Assembly: GCA_964520905.1 (NCBI GenBank)
Contig: CAZFQL010000008.1
Span: 105,948-169,947, forward strand
From: JAGVIE01 sp964520905
GTDB lineage: Bacteria > Bacteroidota > Ignavibacteria > UBA10030 > SZUA-254
DNA length: 64,000 nucleotides
Direction of reading: 5' to 3'
Positions 24,276 to 33,347 of the stretch are shown here, piece after piece. Positions within the stretch are counted from its first letter, which is position 1; every line of letters starts with the position of its first letter. Position numbers and translations under genes: made by a program. Under the pieces are notes generated by a model. The model had not been told where the DNA came from. It was given only the letters and a program-made list of their open reading frames with translations, and searched no databases.

Positions 24276-26483
24276 TTACTTAAGAAGCAATGCTTTCCGC
24301 AAAGTGTTCACCATCTGTTTGCCCGATGCAAGATCGACCGTAGAGAGACGGTAATAATAAACTCCGCTCGGCTGTTGAGACGCGTCAAACGATACTTCAT
24401 AATTCCCTGCCGCCTGCTGCTGACTAACAAGAGATTTCACTTCCTGTCCAAGCTGATTGAATACTTTCAGCGTAACATAACTGCTTATTGGCAGGTGATA
24501 TTTTATACTTGTTGCAGGGTTAAAAGGATTCGGATAATTCTGATCGAGCGCAAAAGTTGTCGGCAATACTCCACCGATCTCTTTTACACCAGTTGTGCCT
24601 AACTGATCCCAAACAAACTCATCAAAGTAAACAGGATTTGATTCTTCGGGATCGAGGTTGAACTGCGTCAGGTACACATATGCCATAGAGATCATATTGC
24701 CCCACTGTCCGTTAAAGTACACAACACCGTGGATAGTGAGCTTCAAGGTATCCGGATCGATGAATTGGAAAAGTATATGCTGTCCGGTGCTATCGGATGA
24801 AGTGCAAAGATCGGTGAAGATGCCGTTTTGCGATTTCACCAGCCGCCATTGCCTGTAACCGAGCGCGTTCTTTTCCCAAATTAACTGCAAAGAATTTTCA
24901 AAGTTCTGCGGATGCTGCCAATTCATAGATACATCTGTCAGGACAATTTTTATTGTATTATTGGACGTCATCATACTCGATGGATCGGCGTAAATTCTGA
25001 ATTCCCTGTTGCTCAGAGTGAACGGCTTCATCGATATTACACCTAATCCCGAAAGAACGCTGTTGCTGTTGCATTCAACTTTCAATCTGTCGTTCTCCAA
25101 ACTAACTGTTGAATTCGGTCCCCATGGATTTCCATAATTATATGTATTCCACATCGATGGTAATTGATCACCGTTTCCGGTAAAATGATCTTCATATGAT
25201 GTCAACGCACCGATAAGATTAAAATTAGCAACTGCTCCTGCAGTTAATCCCCAATAATTTGTATCCGCATACATCCCCGGTGGCAATGGATAATCGCCGC
25301 CCCAATCTGTCAAATTCACACCATATTGTTCCAGAGCTACAGAGCTATGAATAGGCAAAGTATAATCGCCATTAACATCGGTCAATCCCATTGTGGATGA
25401 TTCAAGGGGACCACACCATCCATTCACCATATATTGGCGCGTTGCTGTACCGCCGTTCTCAGTAACTTTACCTGTAATTGTAGCATTTGTTGTATAACAA
25501 ATAAAATTTGAAACTGAATTATCTACTATGGAATCGTTATCAGCGATTGAATAATAACGCGAATTGGGCTGCATGTAGTTTGGAAGGACACTCGACCACT
25601 CTACGCCAATATTGTCGCTACCGGGTGCAACCATAATTTTATACATACCGCTTGAATCGGTCATGGCACCACCATTTCTGCCAGCCCAAACTTGAACATT
25701 GGGAATAGGATTTGCCAATTCATCTCTTACATAACCGCGAATATATGATGAGAGAACTCTTAGAGTGAAATCTTGAACTGTGTTGCCGGTGAATGTCATC
25801 ATTGTATCGAACGAACTGTAACGACTCGCCCAATCTTGGACATGAACGCCATGTATACCGGCTTCAATGGGAACAGAAAAATATCCGGTTAAATCTGAGA
25901 CTGCACCAATCATCTTCAGAGATGAATCTTGCACAAAAACCATAGCTCCGCCAATCGGATCACCACCCGATGTATAAACATGCCCGCTTAATGTATAAGT
26001 CAATGGTGTATTTCGGAAATGAAGAATACCACTGGCTGATGTGACGCCTTCGGTTCCAACTGCAACCACATCCATCTGAGGTGTTTCTCCTGTCTCGAGA
26101 TAAACTACAATTATACCTGCATTGGGATCTAAATCTACATCTTTACCGGTGCCCCCATTATCTATCAGATTCGCGTCCCCAATCGACAAGTCTGATGTAT
26201 CGAGAATACCATTTCCATTGAGATCGAGATTGAAAACAAGATACACAGTTCCCAATGGAGAAACGTCGACTTGCACAAATAACGAATCACCGTTATATAG
26301 TGTTGCCGGCGATGTAAATGGACCGTTAACCGATTTAGAAAATTTTAGAAAAGTAATATCTCCTGTTCCGGTAGTAACTTTTGTATTATCATGCTTTAAA
26401 GTAGGGAATATTTTCCCGGGGCTGCCTGCCTCCGTAACCGTGAAGAATAGGCAACATAACAATATGATAACAAATAACCTCAT
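24276..26483 (-). CDS. Large secreted protein with carboxypeptidase-regulatory-like domains and type IX sorting domain
   Basis: 735 residues with signal peptide (LFVIILLCCLFFTVTEA). Residues about 155-245, 245-330 and 330-420 are beta-sandwich domains of the carboxypeptidase regulatory type (YTLSGHVYTSGGDPIGGAMVFV, SYIRGYVRDELANPIPNVQVW, TITGKVTENGGTATRQYMV). A lectin/jellyroll-like region follows (DHFTGNGDQLPSMWNTYNYG ... YFDEFVWDQLG). The last 85 residues (FALDQNYPNPFNPATS ... SGVYYYRLSTV ... LRKALLLK) are the type IX sorting domain. Start ATG 26483 with AAAGGA before it. Surface adhesion or polymer binding is possible but not shown. Confidence 0.85.
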   Translation of the reverse strand: MRLFVIILLCCLFFTVTEAGSPGKIFPTLKHDNTKVTTGTGDITFLKFSKSVNGPFTSPATLYNGDSLFVQVDVSPLGTVYLVFNLDLNGNGILDTSDLSIGDANLIDNGGTGKDVDLDPNAGIIVVYLETGETPQMDVVAVGTEGVTSASGILHFRNTPLTYTLSGHVYTSGGDPIGGAMVFVQDSSLKMIGAVSDLTGYFSVPIEAGIHGVHVQDWASRYSSFDTMMTFTGNTVQDFTLRVLSSYIRGYVRDELANPIPNVQVWAGRNGGAMTDSSGMYKIMVAPGSDNIGVEWSSVLPNYMQPNSRYYSIADNDSIVDNSVSNFICYTTNATITGKVTENGGTATRQYMVNGWCGPLESSTMGLTDVNGDYTLPIHSSVALEQYGVNLTDWGGDYPLPPGMYADTNYWGLTAGAVANFNLIGALTSYEDHFTGNGDQLPSMWNTYNYGNPWGPNSTVSLENDRLKVECNSNSVLSGLGVISMKPFTLSNREFRIYADPSSMMTSNNTIKIVLTDVSMNWQHPQNFENSLQLIWEKNALGYRQWRLVKSQNGIFTDLCTSSDSTGQHILFQFIDPDTLKLTIHGVVYFNGQWGNMISMAYVYLTQFNLDPEESNPVYFDEFVWDQLGTTGVKEIGGVLPTTFALDQNYPNPFNPATSIKYHLPISSYVTLKVFNQLGQEVKSLVSQQQAAGNYEVSFDASQQPSGVYYYRLSTVDLASGKQMVNTLRKALLLK

Positions 26484-26565
26484 TGATAAATCCTTTCAAA
26501 TGATTGTAAAAAATTTCACGTTTAAGATACAAAGTTTGACAATTATATCCTACCTTCTATGTGAT

Positions 26566-27762
26566 CTATATAACTTCTATTTCCTTCAGAACCCTCAAGA
26601 AATTTTGTCCCAGAATTTTCTTCACATCTGTTTCAGAATAGCCCCTTTTCAGCAATTCGTTCGTTAGGTTTGGGAGGAAGGAGACGTCATCCATATCGAG
26701 CGGAGTAACACTAATACCGTCAAAGTCCGATCCGATACCGACATAATCAACGCCAACGAGTTTCGCTACATAATCGAAGTGGTCGACAAGTTTCTGAATT
26801 GGAGGTCGAATTTTATAATACTTAGTTTTTAAAAACTCGGTAGTGACAGAATCCCTTGCCCGATCATTAGCTTTGAATAGCGTATTAATAGAATCGATCT
26901 GGGCTTTGGTTTGATTGCGCATGAATTTCTCTTTCTCTGCAAAAGTACTGTCGATGAAAAAAGGAGCAAAATTAATACATACGATTCCGCCGCTTTTCGC
27001 AATTGCGTGAATTTGGTCATCCTTCAAATTCCGTCGATTGTTACATATCGCCCAGACAGAAGAATGTGAGGCAATCACCGGTTTACTGGAAGTTTTTATC
27101 ACATCCCAAAAAGTTTTTTCGCCTAAATGCGACACGTCAATCATCACCCCAAGTCTATTCATTTCACGAATCATCTGTTTGCCAAGCGCGGAAAGCCCCA
27201 TCCTTTCCAATTTTTTGGAATTATCATCTTCATCCTTCGCTGATGTAGCCCAATCGGTGCTGTTATTCCAGGTTAGAGTAACATAACGAACACCCCGCCG
27301 ATAAAAATGTTCGATATTCTTTAGATTATTTTCTAGCGGATGACCTCCTTCTAAACCGAGCATCACAGCAAACTTCTTTTCGTCTACAAATCTATGTATA
27401 TCAGAAACCGATGTTGCTAAACCGACCTCTGATAAATTATGATTGACAAAGCTTAATACCGAATCGATCTGAATATTTGCTTGTTTATAATAGGATAGTT
27501 TAACTTTCTTAGGCGGCACCCAGATTGAAAAAAATTCTGCGTCGATGCCGCCTTCGCGGAATCGTGGCAGATCGGAATGCCCTTGAGATGTGCGGCGTGA
27601 GATGTCTGCGCCATCGACCATCCTCCCTGTTACATCGTTGTGAGCGTCTATGACAATCGCATCGGAGTGAATTTTTTTATAATCATTCCCGGGTGTGAAG
27701 CCAATAAACATAATGCTCGATATGGTTATTACCCTGAAAACGAATTGTTTGCCAAATGTCAT
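26566..27762 (-). CDS. Membrane dipeptidase (renal dipeptidase family, M19)
   Basis: 398 residues. Zinc ligands are visible: IDAHNDV (HxD, about 44), the bridging Glu in LGLEGGHPL, ISVSHLGEKTFWD-like VSH (DVSHLG) and ASHSSVWAICNNRRN, and the late Asp in GIGSDFDGI. Cleaves dipeptides, also those with D-residues. An N-terminal hydrophobic stretch (VFRVITISSIMFIGFTPG) indicates export. No operon partner; the neighbour at 27861 is separated by a hairpin. Confidence 0.93.
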   Translation of the reverse strand: MTFGKQFVFRVITISSIMFIGFTPGNDYKKIHSDAIVIDAHNDVTGRMVDGADISRRTSQGHSDLPRFREGGIDAEFFSIWVPPKKVKLSYYKQANIQIDSVLSFVNHNLSEVGLATSVSDIHRFVDEKKFAVMLGLEGGHPLENNLKNIEHFYRRGVRYVTLTWNNSTDWATSAKDEDDNSKKLERMGLSALGKQMIREMNRLGVMIDVSHLGEKTFWDVIKTSSKPVIASHSSVWAICNNRRNLKDDQIHAIAKSGGIVCINFAPFFIDSTFAEKEKFMRNQTKAQIDSINTLFKANDRARDSVTTEFLKTKYYKIRPPIQKLVDHFDYVAKLVGVDYVGIGSDFDGISVTPLDMDDVSFLPNLTNELLKRGYSETDVKKILGQNFLRVLKEIEVI

Positions 27763-27799
27763 ATTACGCGTTATATTGTAAATTCAGTCATTAATACAA

Positions 27800-27835
27800 G
27801 AGACTCCGTGTGTATTCATATAACACAGGAGTCTC
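27800..27835 (-). terminator. Stem-loop between the Hc1-like gene and the dipeptidase gene
   Basis: GAGACTCC pairs with GGAGTCTC, with further TGTGT/ACACA pairing inside. No long T run on either strand, so termination is probable but not certain. Confidence 0.45.
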
Positions 27836-27860
27836 CGATTGTAACAAGTGTTGCAATAAA

Positions 27861-28070
27861 CTACATCGTGGGGGTAGCTCCGCCTTCAGCTTCTTTCGCT
27901 TTTAACTTAATGTCCTGGATTTCCTTGCGGATTTCCTGGGCTTTTTTCTTCAGTTCGTTCATCTCTTTGCGAACGCGGGTACCAGCCGACTTGTTTCCTT
28001 TTTCGTAGAACTTAATAAAGTCCTTTTCAAAACTAACTAACAAGTCTTTTATTTCTGTGAATCTACTCAT
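27861..28070 (-). CDS. Hc1-like 'histone H1' DNA-binding protein
   Basis: 69 residues, start ATG 28070 with GGAG close upstream. FYEKGNKSAGTRVRKEMNELKKKAQEIRKEIQ is the GNKxAGTRxRK helix found in Bacteroidota/Chlorobi proteins named histone H1 (related to chlamydial Hc1). Expected to bind DNA or RNA as a small nucleoid protein. Highly charged, no Cys. Confidence 0.82.
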   Translation of the reverse strand: MSRFTEIKDLLVSFEKDFIKFYEKGNKSAGTRVRKEMNELKKKAQEIRKEIQDIKLKAKEAEGGATPTM

Positions 28071-28100
28071 AGTACTCCTCCATGTGGTTGTGATTATGGA

Positions 28101-29222
28101 TTATTTATTCTTTGGTTTAATATTCTTTTGTTTAGCTTTTATATACTCTTTGAATAATTTCCCTAATAAAGCTTCTCGCCGATCATACAATCTTTTCAGA
28201 TGCCGGGGTTTTACTTTCCCGAGTGCGTATGAAGTCAGCAAGGGCAGAGCTATCGTCGAATCAACATATGCTACAACGGTATTCGGCAGCATATTCGGAT
28301 CGATCTTGCCCCAGGTTACAGCTTCGGATGGCGTTGCCCCCGATAGTCCGCCGGTATCTGGTCGCGCATCAGTAATCTGAATAAAATAATCGTGACCTTT
28401 TTCATCGATACCTAATACTTCCTGAATTTGCGGTTCAGTTTGAAGCATGAAGTTTTTAGGTGAGCCGCCCCCGACTATAAAAACGCCGCTCTTTCCGCCC
28501 GTGCGTTTCGCATTGAGTACTATCGCGGCAGTTTCGTTGACATCGAGTAAAACATCCAATTTGATTTTATAACCGTCTAACGCAGCTTCGGCAATATTCA
28601 TTCCGATTGAGCTATCGCCTGGTGAAGATGTATAAATCGGAACACCGCAACGATATGCGGTTGCAAGTACACTGCTATGTTGAATTCCAAGAACTTTTTC
28701 CCGTTCTGCAACATATTTTCCTAACCGGTTATGCAATTCTGCGGTACCCATTTCTTCCTGGAATTCATGCAACCTCAGTATTTTCTTAAAAAAAACATCA
28801 GTCGATAATAATACATCGTATTCAAATAAAATATCATAGATTCGAACGATGCCTTCTTCTCTCAATTTGCGGTCATCGAGAAATGGAGAACCACGATGAA
28901 GTGTCTTTCCTATTGAAAAATGCGTATCGTGATATAAATTTGCGCCTGTACTTACAATCCAATCAATGAAACCGGCTCTTATTAATGGAACAATACACGA
29001 TCCGCCAATGCCTGCTGGAGTTAATGCACCCGTCAAGCTTAATCCGATCGTAACATCAGGTTCAAGCATTTTTTCTGTAAACAGGTGTGCGGCTTCTCGT
29101 AATCTTCCGGAATTGTATGCCTGGAAATATTCGTCAATTAGTTGTTTAACTGTAATATTCTTCGGAATCGGTTTCGATAGGATTTGATTGCCGGTAAGAA
29201 GATTATTTTTTTGCCGTTTCAT
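28101..29222 (-). CDS. Deoxyhypusine synthase-like protein
   Basis: About 373 residues from ATG 29222. LSLTGALTPAGIGGSCIVPLIRAGFIDWIVSTGANLYHD, SSPGDSSIGMN, and GGLSGATPSEAVTWGKI are conserved in deoxyhypusine synthase; the Lys in TWGKI corresponds to the catalytic Lys of the eukaryotic enzyme. Bacteria lack eIF5A, so these homologues are thought to make homospermidine or act on another substrate. Followed 30 bases later by the Hc1-like gene on the same strand. Confidence 0.88.
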   Translation of the reverse strand: MKRQKNNLLTGNQILSKPIPKNITVKQLIDEYFQAYNSGRLREAAHLFTEKMLEPDVTIGLSLTGALTPAGIGGSCIVPLIRAGFIDWIVSTGANLYHDTHFSIGKTLHRGSPFLDDRKLREEGIVRIYDILFEYDVLLSTDVFFKKILRLHEFQEEMGTAELHNRLGKYVAEREKVLGIQHSSVLATAYRCGVPIYTSSPGDSSIGMNIAEAALDGYKIKLDVLLDVNETAAIVLNAKRTGGKSGVFIVGGGSPKNFMLQTEPQIQEVLGIDEKGHDYFIQITDARPDTGGLSGATPSEAVTWGKIDPNMLPNTVVAYVDSTIALPLLTSYALGKVKPRHLKRLYDRREALLGKLFKEYIKAKQKNIKPKNK

Positions 29223-29335
29223 GATGGCTAAAATATACAATTTTTAAAGAATTAAGCAAGAAAAATCTTCAAAAAACGAAAGAATTTAGAGGATGGGAAA
29301 AATGCCTTGAAATTGATGAAATTTAGGGGGTATTT

Positions 29336-30094
29336 TTATCCACAAAGAGTGCTTCCTCCATTAACATTGAGAATTTCACCGACAATATGAACTGCCAGAG
29401 ACGAAGCCAGGAAAACAATCGGTCCTGCGATTTCTTCCGGTTTTCCGACTTTCCCTCTCGGAATCGATCGGGAAATTTCTTTTTTTGTTGATGGATTTTT
29501 TATTTCGGCAGCAACCATATCCGTATCGACCCAACCGGGCGCTACGCAATTTACCCAGATGCCGTCTTTTATCAATTCAGGTCCAAGAGATTTTGTAAAT
29601 GCAATTATACCGCCCTTCGATGCTGCATAGTGTGAGTGGAATGCTTCACCTCTTTGCCCCGCCGTGCTTGAAATATTAATAATACGCCCATATTTTTGTC
29701 TTTTCATGATTGGAACAATAACATTACACATGTTGAATGTGCCCGTCAGATTGATATCGATTGTTTTTTTCCAATCCTTCTCTGTCATTTTCCCGATTTC
29801 ACCGTATTCCCAAACTCCTGCATTATTGACAAGAATATCGATCCGCCCAATTTTTTTTATCACTTTGTTTGCAATATTCCTACAATCGGTGTAATTAACA
29901 ATATTCCCTCGCAACGCGAATCCAGAACGTCCATTTTGTTCAATCGACCTAATTACTTTTACTGCCGATTGATAATCTTTCCTATACACGATAGCGACAT
30001 CTGCACCGGCTTTGGCTAACATAGTCGCTGTTGCAGCCCCAATTCCGCGCGAACCGCCCGTTATCAATGCCACCTGGCTTGATAGATTGATCAT
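29336..30094 (-). CDS. Short-chain dehydrogenase/reductase (FabG-like)
   Basis: 252 residues, ribosome site AGGAG 6 bases before ATG. Cofactor loop TGGSRGIGAAT, NNAG (about 90), catalytic Ser (NISSTAG), Tyr and Lys (HYAASKGG) and the end LNVNGGSTL are all present. Resembles 3-oxoacyl-ACP reductases but substrate cannot be fixed. Not next to other fatty acid genes. Confidence 0.9.
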   Translation of the reverse strand: MINLSSQVALITGGSRGIGAATATMLAKAGADVAIVYRKDYQSAVKVIRSIEQNGRSGFALRGNIVNYTDCRNIANKVIKKIGRIDILVNNAGVWEYGEIGKMTEKDWKKTIDINLTGTFNMCNVIVPIMKRQKYGRIINISSTAGQRGEAFHSHYAASKGGIIAFTKSLGPELIKDGIWVNCVAPGWVDTDMVAAEIKNPSTKKEISRSIPRGKVGKPEEIAGPIVFLASSLAVHIVGEILNVNGGSTLCG

Positions 30095-30242
30095 ACCGTC
30101 TCCTGTGAAATTATTGATATTACAAGTACACGATAAATGTATAAGAAAGAGAGTAATAATTCAAGTATTTTTCTGTATTTTTCACCTGCGGTATTGCAAT
30201 CGATATTTAAAACTCTTATCTTTACACAAAAGGAGAGCATAA

Positions 30243-30575
30243 ATGGACAGCCAAAATCCTTCTGACAATAAAAATGATATAACAGTCGAACGCATCTACG
30301 ATGTTTTACGACAATGCAACGATCCCGAGATTCCAGTTAACATAGTGGATCTTGGACTAATTTACCAGATAAAAATAAAAGGCGACTGGGTTGGCATAAC
30401 TATGACGCTTACAACCCCCGGATGCGGCATGGGCGGCTATATCGCAAACGACGTAAGGGAGAAATTACTAACGATCCCCGGTGTCCATGAAGCGGAGATA
30501 AAAATTATATGGGAACCGCAATGGAATCCTTCGATGATGACGGAAGAAGGAAAGAAGAGATGGGGTATGAAGTAA
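30243..30575 (+). CDS. SufT/MIP18-like (DUF59) iron-sulfur assembly factor
   Basis: 110 residues, ribosome site AGGAG before ATG. IYDVLRQCNDPEIPVNIVDLGLIYQI and TLTTPGCGMGGYIANDVREKL hold the DPE(I) motif and conserved Cys of DUF59/PaaD-type proteins, which help mature Fe-S proteins. Standalone, divergent from the SDR gene. Confidence 0.88.
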   Translation: MDSQNPSDNKNDITVERIYDVLRQCNDPEIPVNIVDLGLIYQIKIKGDWVGITMTLTTPGCGMGGYIANDVREKLLTIPGVHEAEIKIIWEPQWNPSMMTEEGKKRWGMK

Positions 30576-30631
30576 GATAAATGCCTCAACCTAAGTGCAC
30601 CTCTCATTATCAATAAATCATATATTGCATA

Positions 30632-31726
30632 CTAAACATTAAACCTAAAGAAAATTACATCACCATCTTCGACCACATAATCATGTCCATGCACAGCGAA
30701 GTGGCCCTTTTCTCTGGCGGCGTGCTCTGAACCAAATTGTACTAAGTCGGTGTATTTAATAACTTCTGCCCGAATAAACCCCTTTTCAAAATCAGAATGA
30801 ATCTTACCTGCAGCTTGTGGCGCCTTAGTTCCGCGGGTGACTGTCCATGCACGAAGTTCTTTCTCGTTGTGTGTATAAAACGTGATGAGATTCAGAAGAG
30901 CATACCCTTCGTGTATCATTTTATCGAGTCCTGATTCAGGAATGCCTAAGTCTTTCAAAAAATCTTCCCGCTCTCGGTAAGCCATTGTTGCGAGTTCAGC
31001 TTCCATTCCTGCATTTACGACAACGAGCTTTGCGTTTCTATTCTTGGCAAGTTCTTTGACTTTTCTAACATATTCATTTTCTCTGAGTAATCCGTCCTCG
31101 TCAACATTAGCTGCAAACATTACCGGTTTTATTGAGAGTAAATGAAGAGTGTTGAAATACTGCTTGTCTTCTTCATGGACTACGAACGTGTTGGCGGGTC
31201 TCGCGGCGCCGATATGATCTCTTACTTTTGTATAAAAATCGACTTCCTGTCTGATTTTCTTTTCGCCGCTCTTTGACTTCTTTTCTGTTTCATGAAGTTT
31301 TTTCTCAATTGTTTCTAAATCTTTCAATAGAAGTTCTGTCTCAATAATCTCAACGTCTCTAACAGGATTGAGATCACTTTCTATATGTGCAACATCGTCA
31401 TTTACGAAACAACGAACTACATGAACAATGGCGTCAACATCCCGAATGTGTGCGAGGAACTGGTTACCGAGTCCCTCCCCTTTGCTGGCATTCTTCACAA
31501 GCCCGGCGATGTCAACAAACTCAATCGTTGTGGGAATTACTTTTGGAGGCTTGAAGATATCTGCTAATGCGTCAACTCTCCTATCCGGCACTGCAACGAT
31601 ACCGACTTGCGGCTCAATCGTAGTAAACGGATAGTTCGCTACTTTGGCTCCGGCGGCGGTGATAGCATTAAACAATGTAGATTTACCGACATTGGGAAGA
31701 CCAACAATTCCACAATTGAAACCCAT
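30632..31726 (-). CDS. ychF: Redox-regulated ATPase YchF (OLA1)
   Basis: 364 residues, full length. P-loop GLPNVGKSTLFNAIT, switch DIAGLVKNASKGEGLGNQFLAHIRD, the altered specificity motif (NVDE) that prefers ATP, a coiled-coil insertion (about 130-175) and a C-terminal TGS domain (TPRT-like GTKAPQAAGKIHSDFEKGFIRAEVI). Binds ribosomes. Confidence 0.97.
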   Translation of the reverse strand: MGFNCGIVGLPNVGKSTLFNAITAAGAKVANYPFTTIEPQVGIVAVPDRRVDALADIFKPPKVIPTTIEFVDIAGLVKNASKGEGLGNQFLAHIRDVDAIVHVVRCFVNDDVAHIESDLNPVRDVEIIETELLLKDLETIEKKLHETEKKSKSGEKKIRQEVDFYTKVRDHIGAARPANTFVVHEEDKQYFNTLHLLSIKPVMFAANVDEDGLLRENEYVRKVKELAKNRNAKLVVVNAGMEAELATMAYREREDFLKDLGIPESGLDKMIHEGYALLNLITFYTHNEKELRAWTVTRGTKAPQAAGKIHSDFEKGFIRAEVIKYTDLVQFGSEHAAREKGHFAVHGHDYVVEDGDVIFFRFNV

Positions 31727-31817
31727 ATACGGCTGACTAAATTAGATTAGAGATTTGCTTGACAGAATGTACCGAATATTTCGATAATATTCCACATTCG
31801 AATGATCCACCGGGAGT

Positions 31818-32516
31818 TTATTTGCTTGCGCTGATGTTTAATGCAGGATTAATCGATAAAATTTTTGCGCTCGAGGCTTTTTCACCATTCAGTTGGCGTC
31901 TGATTCCTCGAAGTTCTTTCATGTGTGCATCTATCTTTTCTAAGCTCCCAACAAGTAATCTCAGAAATGTTTCCTTTTTATCTTGTGGAAGATCGGGATC
32001 CTCGAGATGATACATTGTAAGACGAATAACGCTGAGGGGATTATTTATCTCGTGCATAAGATTCGCGAGTGATTCGTTAGTATGCCTTAATCTTTTATTA
32101 AGGATATCATATTCTTTAGCTTTCTTTTTCAGAATAGCATGTTCAACGGCGCTCATGAATGTCCAGGAGAAAATAGGGGTTTCAATTTCGGCAATGTTCA
32201 GAACGTCATCAACGCCCGCCTTCCTGTAATTACCTGGGACCCGCGCTTCGCTTTGTTTCGAAAGGGTGAAAATTGGAATTATTATGTTTACTGCACGAAA
32301 CACCCTGGTCCATTTTACAATGACTGATGCAGGCATTTTATCGCTGAATAATATAACATCAAGATGATTTTTACATTCAGTAAAAACGGCCTCGGCATTT
32401 TTCATTTCAGTATAGTGGATCGCTAATCTAAGCGAATCGATGTTTGAGAGTTTTTTGTGTAAAAGATCTTTATGCTTATCAGCCAAACCTATTAGAAGAA
32501 CACTGAGAAGTTTCAT
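31818..32516 (-). CDS. REC-like plus HisKA-dimerisation protein lacking an ATPase domain
   Basis: 232 residues. Residues 1-120 resemble a degenerate receiver domain (LLSVLLIGLADKHKDLL ... DVILFSDKMP ... IIPIFTLSK); the phospho-acceptor Asp position reads FSDKMP. A coiled coil leads into NLMHEINNPLSVIRLTMYHL, an intact HisKA His motif (H about 154). No N, G1 or G2 box follows; the protein stops soon after the second DHp helix. It could be a phosphotransfer or decoy partner for a kinase elsewhere. It follows the HTH-REC gene at 32554 by 37 bases. Confidence 0.7.
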   Translation of the reverse strand: MKLLSVLLIGLADKHKDLLHKKLSNIDSLRLAIHYTEMKNAEAVFTECKNHLDVILFSDKMPASVIVKWTRVFRAVNIIIPIFTLSKQSEARVPGNYRKAGVDDVLNIAEIETPIFSWTFMSAVEHAILKKKAKEYDILNKRLRHTNESLANLMHEINNPLSVIRLTMYHLEDPDLPQDKKETFLRLLVGSLEKIDAHMKELRGIRRQLNGEKASSAKILSINPALNISASK

Positions 32517-32553
32517 CGATAAAAGAAATAAGAATTATTTTTATTATTGTAAA

Positions 32554-33207
32554 TTATATTATTGAGTGGGCGACTTTTTTCCGGACTACACCACTATTCA
32601 CTAACGATCTTAATGCCATGCGCATATCTGCAACAGGTTTTGCTTTCTCCCACACTTCATCAGCTACTGTGCTTGCCAGCCTCTCCCTGATTTGTGCATC
32701 GATGAATCCGGAAAGCACAACAATTTTTACCGCATTATCCTTCTTTCTCTTTTTTAGTAAATCCAACACTTGGAAGCCGTCTATTTTTGGCATCCGAAGG
32801 TCCAACAATACAACATTAGGTCTTTTCTCACCAATTAGGAGCAATGCTTCGTATCCATCATCAGTAATAATAACATTGGCATCCGGGAATTCTGCACAGA
32901 TCGTTTCTTTTAGTAATAATGCATAATTCTCATCATCATCGACGATGAGATAAGTGGTTTGTCTTTCATCTACAAAGTTGAATGTAACATCCAAACCCGA
33001 TGTCCCTATGAACTCCTTAAGCTCACCAGGCCAAACCCTATAGTGACCACCATAAGTTGTAAACGCTTTCAATGCATCACGATAAATCCAGTTCAGTACT
33101 GTTTTCTTGCTGACCTGGCATATTTTTGCCACGAGTCCCACGTTGAGCGGTTTTCGATACACAGTAGAAAGCTTCAATCCATTCGGACTTTGTCTATATT
33201 CAACCAT
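32554..33207 (-). CDS. HTH (BldC/excisionase-like) plus response-regulator receiver protein
   Basis: 217 residues with the domains in unusual order. N-terminal MerR/BldC-like helix-turn-helix (VGLVAKICQVSKKTVLNWIYRDALKAFTTYGGHYRV, about 27-62), then a receiver domain from about 85 with acidic pocket DDDENY, phospho-acceptor Asp in NVVLLDLRMPKIDGFQVL and a Lys near EKAKPV. Probably a transcription regulator whose binding depends on phosphorylation. Paired with the ATPase-lacking DHp protein just downstream. Confidence 0.82.
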   Translation of the reverse strand: MVEYRQSPNGLKLSTVYRKPLNVGLVAKICQVSKKTVLNWIYRDALKAFTTYGGHYRVWPGELKEFIGTSGLDVTFNFVDERQTTYLIVDDDENYALLLKETICAEFPDANVIITDDGYEALLLIGEKRPNVVLLDLRMPKIDGFQVLDLLKKRKKDNAVKIVVLSGFIDAQIRERLASTVADEVWEKAKPVADMRMALRSLVNSGVVRKKVAHSII

Positions 33208-33347
33208 TTTTTTTCATCAATTTACTTTTTTGTATTTACTTAAATATAAGAAAGCAATAAAAATAAGTGGTGATAAGAATCACCCCATGAAATGGAAATC
33301 ATTCTGAAACATGTTGATATTCGGGGTCTTAGAAGAGAGGCAATCAA

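Noticed and set aside
25980..26667. 181-codon plus-strand frame at 26122-26667
   Set aside because: Antisense to the T9SS gene start and the dipeptidase end; no signal or family.
31759..31788. TTGACA-18-GATAAT on the plus strand between ychF and the DHp gene
   Set aside because: It points antisense into a minus-strand gene and no plus-strand gene or RNA is evident; likely chance in AT-rich DNA.
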